Positions 1-5,822 of a stretch of 8,120 bases of DNA are shown piece by piece; the stretch's first letter is position 1, and every line of letters begins with the position of its first letter. The notes under the pieces were generated by a model that made no database searches, was not told the origin of the DNA, and saw only the letters and a program-made list of their open reading frames with translations. The position numbers were made by a program, and so were the translations under genes. Source of the stretch: an uncultured Chloroflexota bacterium (GTDB taxonomy: Bacteria > Chloroflexota > Dehalococcoidia > UBA3495). Location: assembly GCA_913020235.1 (NCBI GenBank), contig CAJWBT010000094.1:1-8120 (forward strand), in the 5' to 3' direction.

Positions 1-1760
1 AGCAGCATCCGCTTGCGCTTGGGGCCGATGCCGGTCACCATGTCGATGGGCGAGCTGAGGCTGCTCTTGCTTCGCAGGTTCCGGTGGTAGGTGATGGCAA
101 ACCGGTGGGCTTCGTCGCGAATCCGTTGCACCAGGTACAGGGCTTGAGAACTCCGGGGCAGGACAATGGGCTCCGGCGAATATGGCACGTACAGCCATTC
201 ATTCTCTTTGGCCAGAGAGGCCAGGGGAATGTCGTCTAGACCGAGTTCCAGCAACACCTCCAGGGCCGCCGAGAGCTGCCCCTTGCCGCCGTCGATCAGC
301 AACAGGTCGGGAAGGATGCCCCACGTGTCTCCTTCGGATTGGGCGGAGTCTCTTCCCGCCCCCTGCCCGGAGCGCCGGGCCTCTCCAAGCCGCTTTAGCC
401 GGCGCCGAAGCACCTCGCGAATGCTGTCGTAGTCGTCCACTCCCGCCACCGACTTGACCTTGAACCGGCGGTAGTGGGCCGGCTTGGGCTTCCCGTTCTC
501 GAAGACCACCATACTGCCCACGGTGTTGGTCCCCTGGATGTGGGAAATGTCGTAGCATTCCATCCGGTAGGGTGAAACCGGTAGGCTGAGTTCCTCTTGG
601 AGTTCGGACATGGCCTGTTGAATGAGGTCGGCGTTGCCCAACCATTTGATCCTGTGGTGGTCCAATCCCTGGACGGCATTCTCGGCGACTATGTCCAATA
701 GCTGCTTGTGCACTCCCCGCTGAGGATGGGCCAGCTTGACCGCGCCGCTGCGCAGCTCCCGCAGCCAGCCGTGGATCAGCTCTTCATCTTCCAGGGGGTG
801 CTGCACCAATATGTGAGGTGGGACCATCGGCGCCGATTGGTAGAACTGCTTGATGAACTGGCCAAGGATCAGGCTGGGAGGGTCGTCTTCGGTTCCCTCC
901 ATGAAGAAATGTTCTCGTCCGATGAGCTTGTTGTGGCGAATGAAGAAAACCTCCACCCAAGCCTCGTTGCTCCCTTGGGCGAGCGCGATAACGTCCATGT
1001 CGCTGATGGGGTTGGAAGCGACCTTGACTCGTCGTTCCTCGGCAACCCGGTCGACGCTGCGTATCCGATCGCGCAAAACGGCGGCCCGCTCGAACTCCAG
1101 CTTTTCGGAAGCCTGGTGCATGCTCTGGCGCAGGTCTTGGGTGACGGTTTCGGTATCCCCATTCATGAACAGGATGACCTGTTGGATCACATTGCCGTAC
1201 TCTTCCCGGCTGGCGTAACCGGCGCAGGGTGCAACGCAGCGGTGGATGTAGTACTCCAGGCAGGGGCGGGGGTCGGTGCCGGTGATCGCCTTGGTACAGG
1301 AGCGGTAGGGGAACAGCCGCTTCACCAGGTCCATGCTCTGGCGAATGCTGCCCGCGGTGGCAAAAGGGCCGAAGTAGCGTGCCCCGTCCTCTGCGACCCG
1401 GCGGGTGATGTAAACCCGCGGGTACTCTTCGGACAGGTCGATTTTCAAGAAGGGATAGGTCTTGTCATCTTTGAGCCGGGCGTTGTAGCGAGGCCGGTAC
1501 CGTTTGATCAGGGTATTCTCGAGGATCAGTGCCTCGGATTCGGTGTCGGTGACGATGAACTCGAAGTCGTGGACATGCCCCATCAAGCGGCGGGTTTTGG
1601 GGAGTTGGCTTGCGGGGGAGCCGAAGTACGACCGGAGCCGGTTACGGAGGACGCTGGCTTTGCCCACGTACAGCACGGTGCCGCGGGCGTCTCTCATCAT
1701 GTAAACGCCCGGCCTCTCAGGGGTAGCCCGTAGGCGCTGCTCAATGAGGGGTAAGGCCAT
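1..1760 (-). CDS. uvrC: UvrABC excinuclease subunit C (partial, C-terminus off the left edge)
   Basis: UvrC is the nuclease subunit of bacterial nucleotide excision repair. It cuts 3' and then 5' of a lesion marked by UvrB. I translated 586 codons from ATG at 1760 with no stop before the edge. Domains in order: the GIY-YIG nuclease at about 12-95 (G18-V-Y20, YVGKA at 31-35, R41, ESEALILE with E76); four cysteines C155, C167, C175, C179 spaced as in the UvrC iron-sulfur site; the UVR/UvrB-binding helix pair at about 205-238; and the RNase H-like nuclease with D404 (CYDISH), D490 (LLIDGGKGQ) and H552 (DEAHRF). The last visible residues (VTGIGPKRKR) open the first helix-hairpin-helix. All expected catalytic residues are present, so it looks functional. 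A hydrophilic linker of about 25 residues lies between the RNase H segments around 458-482. The start is 7 bases after the stop of the preceding tail-anchored gene, with only a weak purine-rich site, suggesting co-transcription and perhaps translational coupling. Confidence 0.97.
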   Translation of the reverse strand, partial: MALPLIEQRLRATPERPGVYMMRDARGTVLYVGKASVLRNRLRSYFGSPASQLPKTRRLMGHVHDFEFIVTDTESEALILENTLIKRYRPRYNARLKDDKTYPFLKIDLSEEYPRVYITRRVAEDGARYFGPFATAGSIRQSMDLVKRLFPYRSCTKAITGTDPRPCLEYYIHRCVAPCAGYASREEYGNVIQQVILFMNGDTETVTQDLRQSMHQASEKLEFERAAVLRDRIRSVDRVAEERRVKVASNPISDMDVIALAQGSNEAWVEVFFIRHNKLIGREHFFMEGTEDDPPSLILGQFIKQFYQSAPMVPPHILVQHPLEDEELIHGWLRELRSGAVKLAHPQRGVHKQLLDIVAENAVQGLDHHRIKWLGNADLIQQAMSELQEELSLPVSPYRMECYDISHIQGTNTVGSMVVFENGKPKPAHYRRFKVKSVAGVDDYDSIREVLRRRLKRLGEARRSGQGAGRDSAQSEGDTWGILPDLLLIDGGKGQLSAALEVLLELGLDDIPLASLAKENEWLYVPYSPEPIVLPRSSQALYLVQRIRDEAHRFAITYHRNLRSKSSLSSPIDMVTGIGPKRKRML

Positions 1761-1767
1761 CTCTAGC

Positions 1768-2145
1768 TTACAAAAGAATTCCCAGCACGATGATGGCAGC
1801 CAGCACCGACCCCGCCATTATGAGTATGCGCCGCAGTTCGGCCCCAATGTAGTCTTGGGCCGGTGGACGCTCGCCCCTCACCCGCGAGAAGCTTGGCTCG
1901 GAGGTCCGCGCTTCAGGGCGGGGTGCCACTGGGCTGGGGACCGCCGGCGCGGGGGCGGGGGTGGGCGCAGGGACAGGAGCCGCGGGCTCCGGGGCCTGGA
2001 GGTCGGCAACGGCGGATTGCTCGCCGTCGGCGGTGGTGGGCGATGGCGCAGGAAAGGAGACCCCGCCGGCCCCCTTTTGCTGCCGCTTCCGTCTCCGGCC
2101 GAGTTGCGCCTGGCGTGACGCCACCCGGCGAGCTTTACCCGCCAT
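1768..2145 (-). CDS. Small tail-anchored membrane protein, function unknown
   Basis: I do not recognise a named family. The 125 residues fall into three parts. The N-terminus (1-25) is strongly basic (KARR, GRRRKRQQK). The middle (about 32-88) is low-complexity and rich in Pro and Ala, with PAP-type repeats. The C-terminus has one hydrophobic helix (about 106-125, LIMAGSVLAAIIVLGILL) that ends the protein. There is no signal peptide, so the architecture predicts a cytosolic basic head, a flexible linker and a C-tail anchor in the membrane. The basic head could bind nucleic acid, ribosomes or acidic lipids; that is inference. The start is supported by AGGAGG at 2155-2160, 9 bases upstream. The stop is 7 bases before the uvrC ATG, so the two probably share a transcript. 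The GC-rich, biased composition is normal for such linkers. The reading frame is better supported than the overlapping plus-strand frames because it has the Shine-Dalgarno site and tight spacing to uvrC. Confidence 0.8.
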   Translation of the reverse strand: MAGKARRVASRQAQLGRRRKRQQKGAGGVSFPAPSPTTADGEQSAVADLQAPEPAAPVPAPTPAPAPAVPSPVAPRPEARTSEPSFSRVRGERPPAQDYIGAELRRILIMAGSVLAAIIVLGILL

Positions 2146-2154
2146 GGAGCCTGG

Positions 2155-2160
2155 CCTCCT
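2155..2160 (-). promoter_or_regulatory. Ribosome binding site of the tail-anchored protein
   Basis: On the minus strand this reads AGGAGG, a full Shine-Dalgarno core 9 bases before the ATG at 2145. It is the strongest site in the region and fixes both the start and the strand of the small gene. Confidence 0.75.
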
Positions 2161-2183
2161 GATGAGGGTTGGTGCTTACGTGG

Positions 2184-2205
2184 CCGGGTAACGCAGATCA
2201 CCCGG
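2184..2205 (-). promoter_or_regulatory. Leader hairpin upstream of the tail-anchored gene
   Basis: CCGGGT (2184-2189) and ACCCGG (2200-2205) form a 6-bp perfect stem with a 10-base loop. It lies inside the predicted 5' untranslated leader, between the putative extended -10 and the Shine-Dalgarno site. There is no T-run after it, so it is not an obvious attenuator. It matches no riboswitch class that I recognise. Confidence 0.35.
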
Positions 2206-2226
2206 TCTCGCAGGGCTGACGACTTT

Positions 2227-2235
2227 ACTATAGCA
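2227..2235 (-). promoter_or_regulatory. Putative extended -10 promoter for the tail-anchored gene and uvrC
   Basis: The minus strand reads TGC-TATAGT, which fits an extended -10 element (TGn followed by a -10 hexamer, 5 of 6 matching TATAAT). It sits in a locally AT-rich patch about 80 bases upstream of the ATG at 2145. No good -35 hexamer is present, which is acceptable for an extended -10. This would give the tail-anchored protein and uvrC a transcript of their own, separate from xer. Confidence 0.45.
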
Positions 2236-2298
2236 GCAATTTGCAGAAATGGGCAGCCCGCCGCCGAGGGAGCAGCCGCCGTTTCCCGGCCTTGCGGG

Positions 2299-2322
2299 TC
2301 TCCGGCCCCCGGGGGCCGGAGA
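2299..2322. repeat. 24-base perfect GC-rich palindrome
   Basis: The sequence is perfectly self-complementary around the 2310/2311 junction (left half TCTCCGGCCCCC). It begins 35 bases downstream of the xer stop codon. It could act as a transcription-stopping or RNA-stabilising hairpin at the xer 3' end, although there is no T-run on either strand and an RNA hairpin would have to open some central pairs to form a loop. It could also be a protein-binding operator or a REP-type repeat. Confidence 0.5.
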
Positions 2323-2356
2323 ATTGGCTGCCAGCGCCGCCAGATGCCCGCAGGAC

Positions 2357-3283
2357 CTAAGCCCGGGGATGGCTTTTTTCGTACTCTCGGTGCAGGTGGG
2401 CGCCGGTAAGGTGGGTATATACCTGCGTGGTGGAGATGCTGGAATGACCGAGGAGTTCTTGCACGTGCCGCAAGGACGCCCCATTCTGGAGGAGGTGGGT
2501 GGCGAAGCTATGCCGCAGCGTATGGGGCGTAATGCGGTGGCCGATTCCCGCCTTCTCCCCGAAGGTCTTCATGATGGTCCAAATCCATTGACGGGTCAGG
2601 CGCTCGCCCCGGTGGTTGACAAACAGGGCGGGCTCCCCCTTGCGAGTTCCAACCAGTGTGGCCCGGGCCTCTTTCAGGTAACGCTTTATTTCACTTAGCA
2701 CCTTGGGGTACAGGTAGGCAATCCGCTCCTTGGAGCCCTTGCCCCAACACCGGATGTACGACTCTTGCAGATCGATATCCTGCACGTTCAATGATACCAA
2801 TTCGCCCACCCGGAGGCCCGTGGCGTAAAGCAGCTCCATGATGGTGGCGTCTCGCTGGCCTTCGTTGCCGCCCGCGCGATAAGCGGTTTCCAGCAGCGAG
2901 GTTACCTCATCTTCGGAGAGGTACTTGGGCAGGGCGCGACCTACCCGGGGCGACCCGAGCGTCTCAGTGGGATCTTCGGTGATGGTGCCATTCTCGGAGA
3001 GGTACCCGAAGAAAGACCTGATTGCGGCCACCTTGCGGGCTGTGGTGGTGTCCCGGTAGCCCTTGAGGCCTCTCAGGTTGCCGATGTAGTCGTTCAAGAG
3101 GTCCAAGCCCACCGATGCCCAGGGGTAATCTCCGTTGGATGCACTCTTGGCCATCCCGTTGGCGCGCTCTTGGAGGAATGACCAGAATTGGGTCAGGTCG
3201 TTGCGGTAGGCTTCAGAGGTGTTGCGGGAAAAACCTTTCTCGACGACGAGGTGCTGCAAAAAAGAGTCAATCGCCTGGTCCAT
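2357..3283 (-). CDS. xerC/xerD: Tyrosine recombinase of the XerC/XerD family
   Basis: This is a site-specific recombinase that cuts and rejoins DNA through a tyrosine-DNA link. Chromosomal Xer proteins resolve chromosome dimers at dif near FtsK. The 308 residues have the usual size and layout: a SAM-like core-binding N-domain (about 1-95, FLQHLVVEKGFSRNT) and a catalytic C-domain (about 115-308). All six active-site residues are visible: R158 (ATGLRVGEL), K182 (GKGSKER), H254 and R257 (HTLRHSFATHLL), H280 (LLGHSS) and Y289 (VYTH). Their spacing is the same as in E. coli XerD, offset by 10 residues because of a longer linker around 42-56. ATG at 3283 is preferred over an in-frame ATG at 3361 because AAAGGA lies 8 bases upstream and the N-terminus then aligns with the family. 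It stands alone, with no integron, phage or transposon genes nearby, so a housekeeping role is likelier than a mobile one. XerC versus XerD cannot be settled from one copy. Confidence 0.93.
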   Translation of the reverse strand: MDQAIDSFLQHLVVEKGFSRNTSEAYRNDLTQFWSFLQERANGMAKSASNGDYPWASVGLDLLNDYIGNLRGLKGYRDTTTARKVAAIRSFFGYLSENGTITEDPTETLGSPRVGRALPKYLSEDEVTSLLETAYRAGGNEGQRDATIMELLYATGLRVGELVSLNVQDIDLQESYIRCWGKGSKERIAYLYPKVLSEIKRYLKEARATLVGTRKGEPALFVNHRGERLTRQWIWTIMKTFGEKAGIGHRITPHTLRHSFATHLLQNGASLRHVQELLGHSSISTTQVYTHLTGAHLHREYEKSHPRA

Positions 3284-3320
3284 GTTTTGTATCCTTTCGC
3301 ATTCTGCGTAATAAGATGGG

Positions 3321-3340
3321 ATGGTGGAGCCAGCCACCAT
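3321..3340 (-). promoter_or_regulatory. Inverted repeat in the xer leader
   Basis: ATGGTGG (3321-3327) and CCACCAT (3334-3340) form a 7-bp perfect stem with a 6-base loop. It lies in the predicted xer 5' leader, between the putative -10 and the Shine-Dalgarno site. It could be an RNA hairpin or an operator; nothing in the sequence says which. Confidence 0.35.
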
Positions 3341-3361
3341 GCCAGCACTCGGAATGGGCAA

Positions 3362-3370
3362 AGTCTAGCA
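3362..3370 (-). promoter_or_regulatory. Putative extended -10 promoter for xer
   Basis: The minus strand reads TGC-TAGACT, an extended -10-like element about 80 bases before the xer ATG. It shares the TGCTA core with the promoter candidate upstream of the tail-anchored gene. No convincing -35 at 16-18 bases was found. Confidence 0.35.
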
Positions 3371-3405
3371 CAAGTCTCGGAATCGCCATTCGGCAAACAT
3401 GAACC

Positions 3406-3428
3406 AAAAACAGCGGTTTCCGCGATTT
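3406..3428 (-). terminator. Weak terminator-like hairpin with T-run
   Basis: Read on the minus strand, GCGG-AAA-CCGC (3413-3423) is followed by TG and five Ts (3406-3410). Flanking A and T bases can extend the stem past one mismatch. It lies about 210 bases beyond the thiolase stop and upstream of the xer promoter candidate. It could end thiolase transcription before xer. The core stem is only 4 bp, so confidence is low. Confidence 0.3.
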
Positions 3429-3533
3429 GTGGTCCACACCCGGTCATACTGTGGACGTTTCTATCCATACAGCGATGAGCACGGAGTTCTTTGGGGGGAT
3501 GGTGCGGCCTTCGGCTTCCCGGCCCAGCTGGCG

Positions 3534-3557
3534 CGTGAGGGGGTGGCCCCCCTCACG
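3534..3557. terminator. Strong GC hairpin downstream of the thiolase homologue
   Basis: CGTGAGGGGG (3534-3543) pairs perfectly with CCCCCTCACG (3548-3557) across a 4-base loop TGGC. This 10-bp stem is about 80 bases past the thiolase stop. It is the most stable structure in the gap. It has no T-run, so it may be a Rho-assisted stop, a 3'-end stabiliser or an unrelated inverted repeat. Confidence 0.4.
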
Positions 3558-3637
3558 GCTGGAGGGTTACCTGGGGGTGTGTCCAATCGAGGGCGGACGG
3601 GCTTCCAGACAAGTGTGTTCTTAAGTGGGGAAAGCGG

Positions 3638-4813
3638 TCAGCCGGTCGCCAGGACGGTCGTTCCGGTGGACGAAAGGGAGCCGCCGGTTCCGTTCACGAT
3701 GCCGATTTTGGCTGCCTGGCTGGGGTCGCCACGGTGCTTTACCTGACGGTCGCCACACTCGCCACGAAGCTGCCGCACCGCTTCCACCAGCAGGAAGCTG
3801 CCGTACATGCCGGGGTGGGTGTAGGAAAGCCCTCCCCCGCTGGTATTCATTGGGAAGTCTCCCCCCGGAGCGGTGCGTTGGCCGGCCACGAACTCCGGGG
3901 CCTCGCCGGGACCGCAAAAGCCCATGGCTTCCAGGGTTAGCATCACCGTATAGGTGAAGGAGTCGTAGATCATGGTCAGGTCTAGGTCGGCGATGGTGAG
4001 TCCGGCCCTGGCCAGCGCTTTGGGGCCGGTCTCCCTGGCGATGAGCGAGGTCAAAGATGGCATCATGCTGATCATGTTGTGGTCGTGGCCCTCGGCGGCG
4101 CCCAGCACCCAGACCGGCTGCTTTCGGCAGCTGCGGGCCCTCTCGGCGGTGGTCACCACGATGGCCGCTCCTGAGTCGGTGACCAAGCAGCAATCGAACA
4201 GGTGGAACGGCCAAGCGACCCAGCGGGAGTCGTGGTAGTCGTCGAAGCTCATGGGCGTGTCGTGCATCACGGCCTTGGGGTTCAGGTTGGCCCACTTGCG
4301 GGTGGCCACGGCTATTTCGGCCATGGCCTGCCGGGTCCGGTCTTCACCGTACTCGTGCATGTACCGGGTGCAGGCCAGCGAATAGTTAATGGGCGGTCCA
4401 ATCATCCCGTAGGGTGCTTCATATTGGGAGGTTGGCAGGTTGGGGTCGACCGGCACCCTCGCCCGAGCGGACCGGCCGGCCTGCCCGTGGGTGATGAGGG
4501 CCACGTCGCAATAGCCCGCTCGGATGGCGGCGGCGGCGTGGGCCACGTGAATGATGAAGGAGGAGCCACCCACCGACGTGTTGTCCGTGAACCCCGGCTG
4601 GATGCCTAGATACTCGGCGGTGGCCAGGGTGGAGAAGCCGGCGGTGAGCAGCCCGTTGACGTCGCCCTTGGAAAGGCCGGCGTCTTCCAGCGCGTTGTGA
4701 GCCGCCTCGGCGTGGTGTTGAAGAGATGACTTGTTGGGAACCGTTCCCATTTCATCGGACTCTGCCACACCGACGATGGCGATGTCCCGCTCCCTGGAAG
4801 CCTTCGACGCCAT
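3638..4813 (-). CDS. Thiolase-superfamily protein (SCP2/lipid-transfer type) without catalytic cysteines
   Basis: The 391 residues have the length and two-half thiolase fold of the acetyl-CoA acetyltransferase/SCP2-thiolase group, and start with the typical IAIVGVAESD strand. The nucleophile loop, normally NxxCxSG, reads DNTSVGGSSF (77-86) with no Cys. The C-terminal Cys-Gly motif reads NGTGG (374-378), so the second Cys is Asn. The NTSGGGLSYTHPG segment (323-335) keeps the conserved Asn-Gly-Gly and H333. Classical thiolysis or condensation is therefore unlikely. Relatives without these cysteines include Ltp2-type acyl-CoA retro-aldolases of steroid side-chain breakdown, which work with a DUF35 partner. 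No such partner is adjacent here. The likely substrate class is acyl-CoA and the site cytosolic; the exact reaction is unknown. The start at 4813 is chosen because GGAGG lies 8 bases upstream. The 35 residues of in-frame extension to 4918 look non-coding. The gene is monocistronic and divergent from the EVE gene. Confidence 0.88.
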   Translation of the reverse strand: MASKASRERDIAIVGVAESDEMGTVPNKSSLQHHAEAAHNALEDAGLSKGDVNGLLTAGFSTLATAEYLGIQPGFTDNTSVGGSSFIIHVAHAAAAIRAGYCDVALITHGQAGRSARARVPVDPNLPTSQYEAPYGMIGPPINYSLACTRYMHEYGEDRTRQAMAEIAVATRKWANLNPKAVMHDTPMSFDDYHDSRWVAWPFHLFDCCLVTDSGAAIVVTTAERARSCRKQPVWVLGAAEGHDHNMISMMPSLTSLIARETGPKALARAGLTIADLDLTMIYDSFTYTVMLTLEAMGFCGPGEAPEFVAGQRTAPGGDFPMNTSGGGLSYTHPGMYGSFLLVEAVRQLRGECGDRQVKHRGDPSQAAKIGIVNGTGGSLSSTGTTVLATG

Positions 4814-4936
4814 ACCTGTTTCCTCCCCTGAAGCAAAGGATCGGCCGTTCCTCGACCCCGGCCGCGACTCGGTCTGCCGGTTGCCGCCGGGCCTCGCCTT
4901 CAGCCAGCGTCCCGCCAAACCGGCGGCCGGACTGAT

Positions 4937-4964
4937 GTTACACCAAATTGCCGAAGCAGGACAA
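4937..4964 (-). promoter_or_regulatory. Putative promoter of the thiolase homologue
   Basis: The minus strand has TTGTCC (4959-4964) and TGTAAC (4937-4942), each matching 4 of 6 consensus bases, with a 16-base spacer. It lies about 124 bases before the ATG at 4813. The match is modest, but this is the AT-richer part of the divergent intergenic region. Confidence 0.3.
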
Positions 4965-4983
4965 CCTGACCTTCCGGCTACGG

Positions 4984-4989
4984 TATGAT
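4984..4989 (+). promoter_or_regulatory. Putative -10 element of the EVE gene
   Basis: TATGAT, 5 of 6 to consensus, sits in an AT-rich patch 63 bases before the EVE start. I found no clear -35 at the usual distance. It is placed back to back with the thiolase promoter candidate. Confidence 0.35.
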
Positions 4990-5052
4990 AAACTAATAAT
5001 GGTTCAAGGCTTTGCCGGCCGATGATTTCCGATACGAGGCTCTGAGGTACTG

Positions 5053-5619
5053 ATGCCCCGCAATTTCTGGATGATCGTCAGCAACGTAGAGAACTTTCGC
5101 ATTACCCACGACCTTGGGTTTACCGTCCAAGGTCTAAAAGCCCAACACCGGCGCAAGATGCAGCGGATCGAATCGGGCGACCGGGTGCTATTCTACGTCT
5201 CCGGCGCTCGCCGCTTTGCCGCCACCGCCACCGCCACCTCTTCGTTTTTCGAGGATGAAACCAGCACCTGGCTCAACGAGGGTTGCGCCGGTTGGCCCTA
5301 CCGGATAGGGATAAAACCCGAGGTGGTGCTCGAGGATGCCCAACACATCGACGCCAACCTGCTGGCGCCGCGGCTGGACTACATCAAACGATGGCCCCCT
5401 GAGAACTGGTACATGGCCTTTCAGGGGAACTTGCACCTGTTGCCCAAGACCGATTTTCTGCTCATCGAAGAGGAGATGCGGAAGCTCAAGTTCGGCCGGG
5501 ATTACGATCGCGGCAGGGCCGTCCAACCTCATTTGGCGCCCAGGAAGAAGAAGCGGAAGCGGGGGCCGGGGCGGCCCGTCGCACATCCGGCGCAGCCCCC
5601 GGACCGGCAGCTTGCGTAG
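5053..5619 (+). CDS. EVE-domain protein (PUA-like fold) with a basic C-terminal tail
   Basis: The 188 residues open with NFWMIVSNVENF, typical of EVE-domain proteins (a PUA-like fold, Pfam EVE). The domain covers about 3-147: a GDRVLFYVSG strand-turn (42-51), an AATATATSSFFEDE strand (56-69), a YRIGIKPEVVL segment (83-93) and IEEEMRKL near its end. EVE domains are known or proposed to read modified bases in DNA or RNA, either alone or fused to restriction enzymes; there is no nuclease domain here. The tail after about 160 is unusual: RKKKRKRGPGRPV (164-176) is very basic and holds GRP, like an AT-hook core, followed by a Pro-rich end. This suggests nucleic-acid binding, as inference. The start at 5053 has GAGG 5 bases upstream. 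It is the only plus-strand gene in the window and is followed by a dispersed repeat, so it may be an insertion relative to its neighbours. It would act in the cytosol. Confidence 0.85.
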   Translation: MPRNFWMIVSNVENFRITHDLGFTVQGLKAQHRRKMQRIESGDRVLFYVSGARRFAATATATSSFFEDETSTWLNEGCAGWPYRIGIKPEVVLEDAQHIDANLLAPRLDYIKRWPPENWYMAFQGNLHLLPKTDFLLIEEEMRKLKFGRDYDRGRAVQPHLAPRKKKRKRGPGRPVAHPAQPPDRQLA

Positions 5620-5669
5620 GCTCCTGAAAACAGGGACTAGTACTCAGTCGATTTGAAACCGCTGGTTGG

Positions 5670-5738
5670 CATTCTGAGCGAAGCGAAGTGTCATGTTGTG
5701 ACGCTGAGATTCTACGTCGCTCCGCTCCTCAGAATGAC
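5670..5738. repeat. Dispersed stem-loop repeat, copy 1
   Basis: CATTCTGAG (5670-5678) and CTCAGAATG (5728-5736) form a 9-bp perfect outer stem. It continues inward as CGAAGCGA (5679-5686) against TCGCTCCG (5717-5724), with one G-T pair and a 3-base bulge. The right part (5707-5738) matches 7165-7196 at 28 of 32 positions, so this is a family and not a chance hairpin. Repeats of the 'GAGCGAAGCGA' kind are scattered between genes in many environmental bacteria. It lies between convergent genes, where it may also slow transcription. AACAGGG (5629-5635) and CCCTGTT (5740-5746) flank it as a further 7-bp inverted pair. Confidence 0.7.
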
Positions 5739-5759
5739 ACCCTGTTAAGACCAAGGTGA

Positions 5760-5783
5760 CCGGGTACCAGGGTCTGGTCCCGG
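5760..5783. terminator. Terminator-like hairpin between the convergent EVE and queG genes
   Basis: CCGGG (5760-5764) pairs with CCCGG (5779-5783) and ACCAG (5766-5770) with CTGGT (5774-5778), with one bulged T and a 3-base loop. This 10-bp stem sits 40 bases past the queG stop. It lacks a clean T-run on either side, but its position between converging genes suits a bidirectional stop. Confidence 0.4.
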
Positions 5784-5822
5784 CAACATCGGCGGAGTTG
5801 AATTCAGCCCTCGCTCCGGGGC

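Larger units (their letters stand above)
3284..3637. other. 354-base gene-free stretch between xer and the thiolase homologue
   Basis: No frame here combines a plausible start, a ribosome site and a recognisable product. It holds the xer leader and promoter candidate (3284-3370), the weak T-run hairpin (3406-3428) and a strong GC hairpin (3534-3557). I looked for a DUF35/OB-fold partner of the thiolase homologue and for a tRNA and saw neither. Confidence 0.55.

Noticed and set aside
708..1733. Long open frame on the plus strand (341 codons)
   Set aside because: It lies entirely antisense to uvrC, whose minus-strand translation is unmistakable; the open frame is a GC-rich shadow with no recognisable product.
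2357..3283. Integron or phage integrase with an attachment site
   Set aside because: The protein aligns with housekeeping Xer over its whole length, and there is no adjacent tRNA, cassette array or phage gene.
3284..3361. Upstream start for the Xer recombinase
   Set aside because: The ATG at 3283 has AAAGGA 8 bases upstream and gives exact family spacing of active-site residues; the extension covers the leader hairpin.
3284..3637. tRNA or small structured RNA gene in the gap
   Set aside because: No T-loop sequence or cloverleaf pairing could be found; the hairpins are isolated.
3399..3746. Plus-strand frame of 115 codons in the xer-thiolase gap
   Set aside because: No ribosome site is visible, it runs antisense into the thiolase C-terminus, and the protein has no family features.
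3621..4295. Minus-strand open frame of 224 codons
   Set aside because: It overlaps the thiolase homologue in another frame and shows a low-complexity Arg/Pro/Gly composition typical of shadow frames.
5670..5738. CRISPR-like repeat
   Set aside because: There is one stem-loop unit here and a single diverged partner 1.4 kb away; there are no regular spacers and no cas genes.
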